Assembly (NCBI GenBank): GCA_014647935.1
Contig: BMQD01000011.1
Coordinates: forward strand, 186,001 to 250,000
DNA: 64,000 nucleotides
Direction: 5' to 3'
DNA from: Planomonospora parontospora
GTDB taxonomy: Bacteria; Actinomycetota; Actinomycetes; Streptosporangiales; Streptosporangiaceae
Below, one piece after another: positions 60,104-64,000 of the stretch. The notes under the pieces are model-generated. The model was not told the origin of the DNA and did not search any database. It saw only the letters and a list, made by a program, of their open reading frames with translations. A program made the position numbers and the translations under genes. The first letter of the stretch is position 1, and every line of letters starts with the position of its first letter.

Positions 60104-63037
60104 TCAGGACGCGGCGGACGGGGCGGAGACGGCGACCGTGCCGGAGGTGCCGTCCACGGTGATCTCCTGGCCGGTGACGACCCGCCCGGTCGCGCGGGCC
60201 ACTCCGACGACCGCCGGGATGCCGTACTCGCGGGCGACCACCGCGCCGTGCGAGTTGGCCCCGCCCATCTCCATCACCAGGCCGCCCGCGGTCAGGAACA
60301 GCGGGGTCCAGCCGGGGTCGGTGGACGGGCAGACGAGGATCTCGCCGGGCTCCAGGTGCGCGCCCACCGGATCGAGGACCACCCGGGCGAGGCCGGTGAC
60401 GCTGCCCGCCGAGGCCGGAGTCCCGGTCAGCGCGCCGTCCGCGGCCACGGCGGCGCCGGCGACCGCCTCCGGCTCGGTCCCGTCGGACAGCAGCACGCGC
60501 GGCACGTGCCTGCGGCGGCGCTCGCGGGCGGCCTCCTCGCGCCGCCCGGCGACGAGCGCGCGCAGCGCCCCCGGCCCGGCGGACGGCCCGGATCCGCCCG
60601 GAGCCCGGGTCCCGGCCGAGGGCCCGGATCCCTCCGGCGCGCCCGCCCCGGCCGTGGCGCCGGGGCGGGCCGGGGCATCGGATCCGGTCAGGGCGGTGCG
60701 GGCCTCCCGCAGGGTCAGGAAGAAGACGTCGTCCGGGGATGCGAGCAGGCCGCGCCCGGCCAGCTCGGCGCCGACGGCGGCCAGCTCCGCACGGGCCGCG
60801 GCCAGGGACGTGACCAGCAGGAACTTGGGGAACTCGCGCAGCCCGCACAGGGCGCGGGCGCGGCCGAGGGCGAAGCGCACCACCCGGCCCCGCAACCCGC
60901 CGGCCCGGGCCGCCAGACCCTCCACCACGGCCTCCGCCTCGGCGGCGCCCCGGGCGAACTGCACGTCGGGGGCCAGGGCCGGGTCGTCCAGCCGCAGGTA
61001 GTTGGCCAGCACGCCGATGACGTGCGCCGGGTCCTCCGACCAGCGGGGCACCCCGAGATCGATCTCGGCGACCGCGCGCACGCCGTACTCCCGCAGGAAC
61101 TCCCGCAGGCCCTCCTCCACCACGGCGGGCAGCGCCCCCGCGTGGAAGCGCGCGGCGAGCTCGGCGGCGGGGGTGCCCAGGAGCAGGGCGGCAGCGGGGG
61201 CGTCCCGGCGGATCCGGGCCGCCAGGTGCCACAGGGCCAGGTCCATCTCGGTGGTCACGTTGCGCGGCAGGCCGCGCAGCACGGTCGGGAACTCGCCGGG
61301 CCGGGCGCGGCCGCCCAGCAGCCGCACGGCCAGGCCGAACATGGCGAACCCGGCCAGCGGGCCCGGAGCCACCTCCGGGACGAGCCGGAACGTCCAGCGG
61401 CTCAGGATCAGCTCGGCCCGGTCGAGGCGCTGGAGCGCGGTGGCGTCCGGCGGGGAGGCGAGGTGCGCCCGCAGGGCCGACTCGGTCGCCCGTGCGTGCC
61501 GGTGCGCGCTCTCGGGCCGCAGCAGCGCCCGCAGCGCGCGCGGCAGGACCCGGTAGCGGCCCCCGACCCGCAGGGCCCGGCGCAGGGCGGGACGCACGGA
61601 CCGCCGGGTCACGCCGAACCGGGGATCGGCCGCCAGGGCCCGCAGGACCACCGCCGACCTGGCCTCCATCACGTCGAGCACCCGGGGGAGGATGGCCTGG
61701 CCCACGCGGCTGCGCATAATCCCGGTGACGTCCAGGAAGAGCCGCCCGCCCGCCTCGGCGAACCGCGGCGCCCCGGCCCGGGGATCGGCCACCGGGTGTC
61801 CCAGCAGGCCGAGCGCGGCCGACGACATCAGCCGGAAGGCGGCCATGCCCATCGGGGTGATCGGCTGGTGGAGGCCCTGGGCGAGGCTGAGGCAGACGTG
61901 GATCCGGAGCCCGTCGTCGAGGTCGCCGGAGGCGTCCGCCGCCACGTCCGGACCGGCGTGGCGGGGGATCGGGTGCAGGGTGGTGATCGGGCGCGACTGG
62001 GTGAGCCGGAGGGCGCCGTCCGAGTCGACGGCCCACTCGATGTCCTGCGGCGCCCCGTAGTGCTCCTCGACCCGGTCGCCCAGCTCGGCCAGGGCCCGGA
62101 CCTGCCCGTCGGTGAGGCAGAACGCGCCCTCTGCCCCGTCCGGGGTCTCCGCCGCCGGGCCCGCCGCCCCGGTCGCGGTCCCGTTCGTCCCGCCCGCGGT
62201 CCCGTCCGCCGTTCTCCTGCCGGCCGTTCCGGCCGCCGCCCTCTCGTCCGCCGTTCCGGCCGCCGGGGTCTCGACGTGCTCGACGCCGCCGCCCGCCCGC
62301 GACCGTACGGCCAGCCGCTTGTCGCCCGCCCGCCGGTCGGTGATCCGCCCGGTCGCGACGTCCACCGTGAAGCGGTCGGGGTTGACCGCACCGGAGACGA
62401 CCGCCTCGCCCAGGCCGGGAGCGGCGTCGATCACCGCCTGGCGGCGCCGCCCGGTGACCGGGTCGGCGGTGAACATCACCCCGGCGACCTCGGCCTGCAC
62501 CATCTCCTGGATCACGACGGCCAGTCGCACGCTCCGGTGGGCGACGCCGTTCGCCGCCCGGTAGGCGACGGCCCGATCGGTCCAGAGCGAGGCCCAGCAG
62601 TGCCGGACCGCCTCCAGCACGGCCTCCGGCCCGACCACGTTCAGGAAGGTGTCCTGCTGCCCGGCGAAGCTGGCGTCCGGGAGGTCCTCGGCGGTGGCGG
62701 AGGAGCGGACCGCGACGGGGCCGTGCGCGCTGCGCCGTACGGCGTCGGCGACCTCCTCGGGGACCGGGGCCGAGAGCACGGCGGCGCGGGCGGTGCCGGC
62801 CAGCTCGGCCAGGGCCCGGGTGTCGGTGGGGGAGGTCACCTCCAGGGCGTCGAGCGCGGCCTCCAGCGACCCGGACCGCTCGGTGACCCGGCGGTAGGCC
62901 TCGGTGGTGAGGCAGACGCCGGGCGGGACCGGGAACCCGGCCGCGGCGAGCACGCCGAGGTTGGCCGCCTTGCCGCCGACGAGCGGCAGCATCCCGGCGT
63001 CGATCTCCTCGAACCTCAGGACCAGCGGAATCTCCAT
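60104..63037 (-). CDS. Rifampin phosphotransferase-like PEP/pyruvate-binding enzyme
   Basis: This 977-residue enzyme has an ATP-grasp (PPDK_N) domain with LVGGKAANLGVL (Lys23) and VAVRSSATAEDLPDASFAGQ (about 108-127). A long helical middle region follows, and the swivelling phosphohistidine domain at the very end has GGANSHGAVVAREYGIPAVV, with His930. The PEP-binding TIM barrel of PEP synthase is absent, as in rifampin phosphotransferase (about 865 residues). Two Ala/Gly/Pro-rich inserts (about 265-310 and 775-830) explain the extra length. It may inactivate rifamycins, or it may phosphorylate another ligand. GGAGG precedes the ATG. Confidence 0.8.
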   Translation of the reverse strand: MEIPLVLRFEEIDAGMLPLVGGKAANLGVLAAAGFPVPPGVCLTTEAYRRVTERSGSLEAALDALEVTSPTDTRALAELAGTARAAVLSAPVPEEVADAVRRSAHGPVAVRSSATAEDLPDASFAGQQDTFLNVVGPEAVLEAVRHCWASLWTDRAVAYRAANGVAHRSVRLAVVIQEMVQAEVAGVMFTADPVTGRRRQAVIDAAPGLGEAVVSGAVNPDRFTVDVATGRITDRRAGDKRLAVRSRAGGGVEHVETPAAGTADERAAAGTAGRRTADGTAGGTNGTATGAAGPAAETPDGAEGAFCLTDGQVRALAELGDRVEEHYGAPQDIEWAVDSDGALRLTQSRPITTLHPIPRHAGPDVAADASGDLDDGLRIHVCLSLAQGLHQPITPMGMAAFRLMSSAALGLLGHPVADPRAGAPRFAEAGGRLFLDVTGIMRSRVGQAILPRVLDVMEARSAVVLRALAADPRFGVTRRSVRPALRRALRVGGRYRVLPRALRALLRPESAHRHARATESALRAHLASPPDATALQRLDRAELILSRWTFRLVPEVAPGPLAGFAMFGLAVRLLGGRARPGEFPTVLRGLPRNVTTEMDLALWHLAARIRRDAPAAALLLGTPAAELAARFHAGALPAVVEEGLREFLREYGVRAVAEIDLGVPRWSEDPAHVIGVLANYLRLDDPALAPDVQFARGAAEAEAVVEGLAARAGGLRGRVVRFALGRARALCGLREFPKFLLVTSLAAARAELAAVGAELAGRGLLASPDDVFFLTLREARTALTGSDAPARPGATAGAGAPEGSGPSAGTRAPGGSGPSAGPGALRALVAGRREEAARERRRRHVPRVLLSDGTEPEAVAGAAVAADGALTGTPASAGSVTGLARVVLDPVGAHLEPGEILVCPSTDPGWTPLFLTAGGLVMEMGGANSHGAVVAREYGIPAVVGVARATGRVVTGQEITVDGTSGTVAVSAPSAAS

Positions 63038-63267
63038 GGCACGCCTCCTACGGCAACGGTAAGCCTGCCCCGCACAATAAATCAACAAGTGATGAAATAT
63101 GGCCTTTTCGTGCTCTTCGGGCATGCGGGATCCCCCGGGGTGGCCGTGACCCGGTCCGATGCCCGGGTCGGAGGGCTCGGCCTCGGAGGCGGGGGCGAGG
63201 GTCGCCACCCGCCGCCCGTCCAGGAAGGAGCGGGCGGTCGGTGGAGGAGAGGCGTGACCGGGGCCGG

Positions 63268-63726
63268 TCAGGGAGCGGGACGCAGGCGCACGCAGCAGTG
63301 GCTGGGGGAGAGGGCGAGGCGGGCGGTCAGGCCGGGGGCGTCCAGGCCCTCCAGCAACCCGTCGAGCAGGCGGAGGTTCATCCCGCACACCAGCTCGGTG
63401 TGCTCGCGGGCCAGCCGGTGGAAGGGGCAGTTCCGCAGGACGACGTCGCCGTCCTCGACGACGGGCTCGTAGCCGTGCTCCGCGAGCGCGTCCAGCGCGG
63501 CCGTCCGGGGGTCCCGGCCGCCGGTGGCGCGCGCGGCCCCGCCAAGTTCGACGCCCAGCCGGTGGGCGCGCCGGTCGAGGGCGGCCCGGGGCGTGTCACC
63601 CGAGCGTTCGGCCTCGACGAGGGCGTCGGCCAGCAGGAGGCCGGCCAGGTCGTAGTGGCGTTCCGGCAGGGAGACCGCGATGTCGCAGGCCGGGCGGCGG
63701 TACAGCCACCGCCTACCGGGCCTACC
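63268..63726 (-). pseudogene. C-terminal part of a helix-turn-helix regulator, 5' end lost
   Basis: The frame ending at TCA 63268-63270 gives a clear regulator C-terminus: CDIAVSLPERHYDLAGLLLA, RNCPFHRLAREHTELVCGMN, and SHCCVRLRPAP at the end. This is the pattern of ArsR/SufR-like regulators that may bind metal or a cluster via Cys. Going upstream, it reads to about 63726 (AGRPGRRWLYRRP) and then meets a stop without the winged-helix domain. The N-terminal half is replaced by unrelated sequence. No start codon precedes it. Confidence 0.65.
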
Positions 63727-63887
63727 TGCTGCTGCGCACGGTCTTCACCGCGGCGCCGGTCCTGTTCGGGATCGACAAGTTCACCGGCCTGCTCGCCGAC
63801 TGGCCGGCCTACCTCGCGCCGTGGATCGACTCCCTCGTCCCCGGCACCGCCCGGCAGGCCATGTACGGCGTCGGCGTCATCGACGGC
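63702..63887 (+). pseudogene. Internal fragment of a small membrane protein gene
   Basis: The plus-strand frame reads YRAYLLLRTVFTAAPVLFGI, DKFTGLLADWPAYLAPWIDS and LVPGTARQAMYGVGVI. This resembles the first part of small DoxX-like membrane proteins. No start codon or upstream part is visible because the minus-strand regulator fragment occupies it. After GVGVI the frame runs into the end of a different gene. It looks like a remnant. Confidence 0.5.
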
Positions 63888-63890
63888 CGG

Positions 63891-64000
63891 TCAGGGCAGC
63901 CGCAGGTCGGCGAAGACCGGGCGGTGGTCGGTGCCCGGCAGCGAGTGCACGCTGAAGGCGTCCACCGCCATCCGGGCGTCGGCCAGCACGTGGTCGAGGG
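63891..64000 (-). CDS. Endonuclease/exonuclease/phosphatase family protein, C-terminus (cut by window edge)
   Basis: The last 36 codons on the minus strand read LDHVLADARMAVDAFSVHSL, then PGTDHRPVFADLRLP and stop. DHRPV with the preceding LDHVL is the conserved C-terminal active-site motif of DNase I-like EEP hydrolases. The gene continues beyond 64000. Substrate cannot be told. Confidence 0.6.
   Translation of the reverse strand, partial: LDHVLADARMAVDAFSVHSLPGTDHRPVFADLRLP

Overview
The window is very GC-rich DNA from a filamentous-type actinobacterium, most likely a member of Streptosporangiales (Streptosporangium/Nonomuraea-like). This is inferred from codon use, many GTG starts, two 'conservon' loci, and the actinobacterial order ffh-rpsP-khpA-rimM-trmD-rplS-lepB-lepB-DUF2469-yraN-comM-dprA-(M23)-rpsB-tsf-pyrH-frr-cdsA-rlmN. 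The genus is an inference only. No tRNA, rRNA, CRISPR array or insertion sequence was recognised.

Region 1 (1-22.7 kb, accessory): two complete four-gene conservons (sensor kinase-like CvnA, roadblock CvnB, DUF742 CvnC, GTPase CvnD; no P450 gene) lie at 159-4741 and 17838-22692. Between them is a block made of three NMT1/SsuA-type ABC importers. Each has a lipoprotein and two different permeases, but the whole block has one ATPase gene. In its middle sit a PhzS-like FAD monooxygenase and a PhzM-like methyltransferase, convergent around a repeat-rich spacer.

Region 2 (22.8-40.8 kb, conserved core): protein targeting, ribosomal proteins, rRNA/tRNA maturation, two signal peptidases, DNA uptake/processing genes, translation elongation and recycling, UMP kinase and CDP-diglyceride synthase. 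Strong hairpins sit between khpA and rimM, after rplS, between rpsB and tsf, and after frr. They suggest the run is cut into several transcription units. A 38-codon membrane peptide gene is coupled to ffh, and rpsB has a long folded leader.

Region 3 (40.9-46.6 kb): a lipoprotein, a membrane Ser/Thr kinase with WD40 repeats, a small ABC exporter and a duplicated DivIVA-type protein.

Region 4 (46.6-54.5 kb): a putrescine uptake/oxidation module: AsnC regulator, aldehyde dehydrogenase, PotA (broken by a frameshift in its signature motif), Tat-lipoprotein PotD, PotB, PotC and a PuuB-like oxidase.

Region 5 (54.5-64 kb): a Cys-type alpha/beta hydrolase, a DUF418 membrane protein, propionyl-CoA synthetase, a quinone oxidoreductase behind a MerR/SoxR-type promoter, a rifampin-phosphotransferase-like enzyme, and at the end a mosaic of truncated genes.
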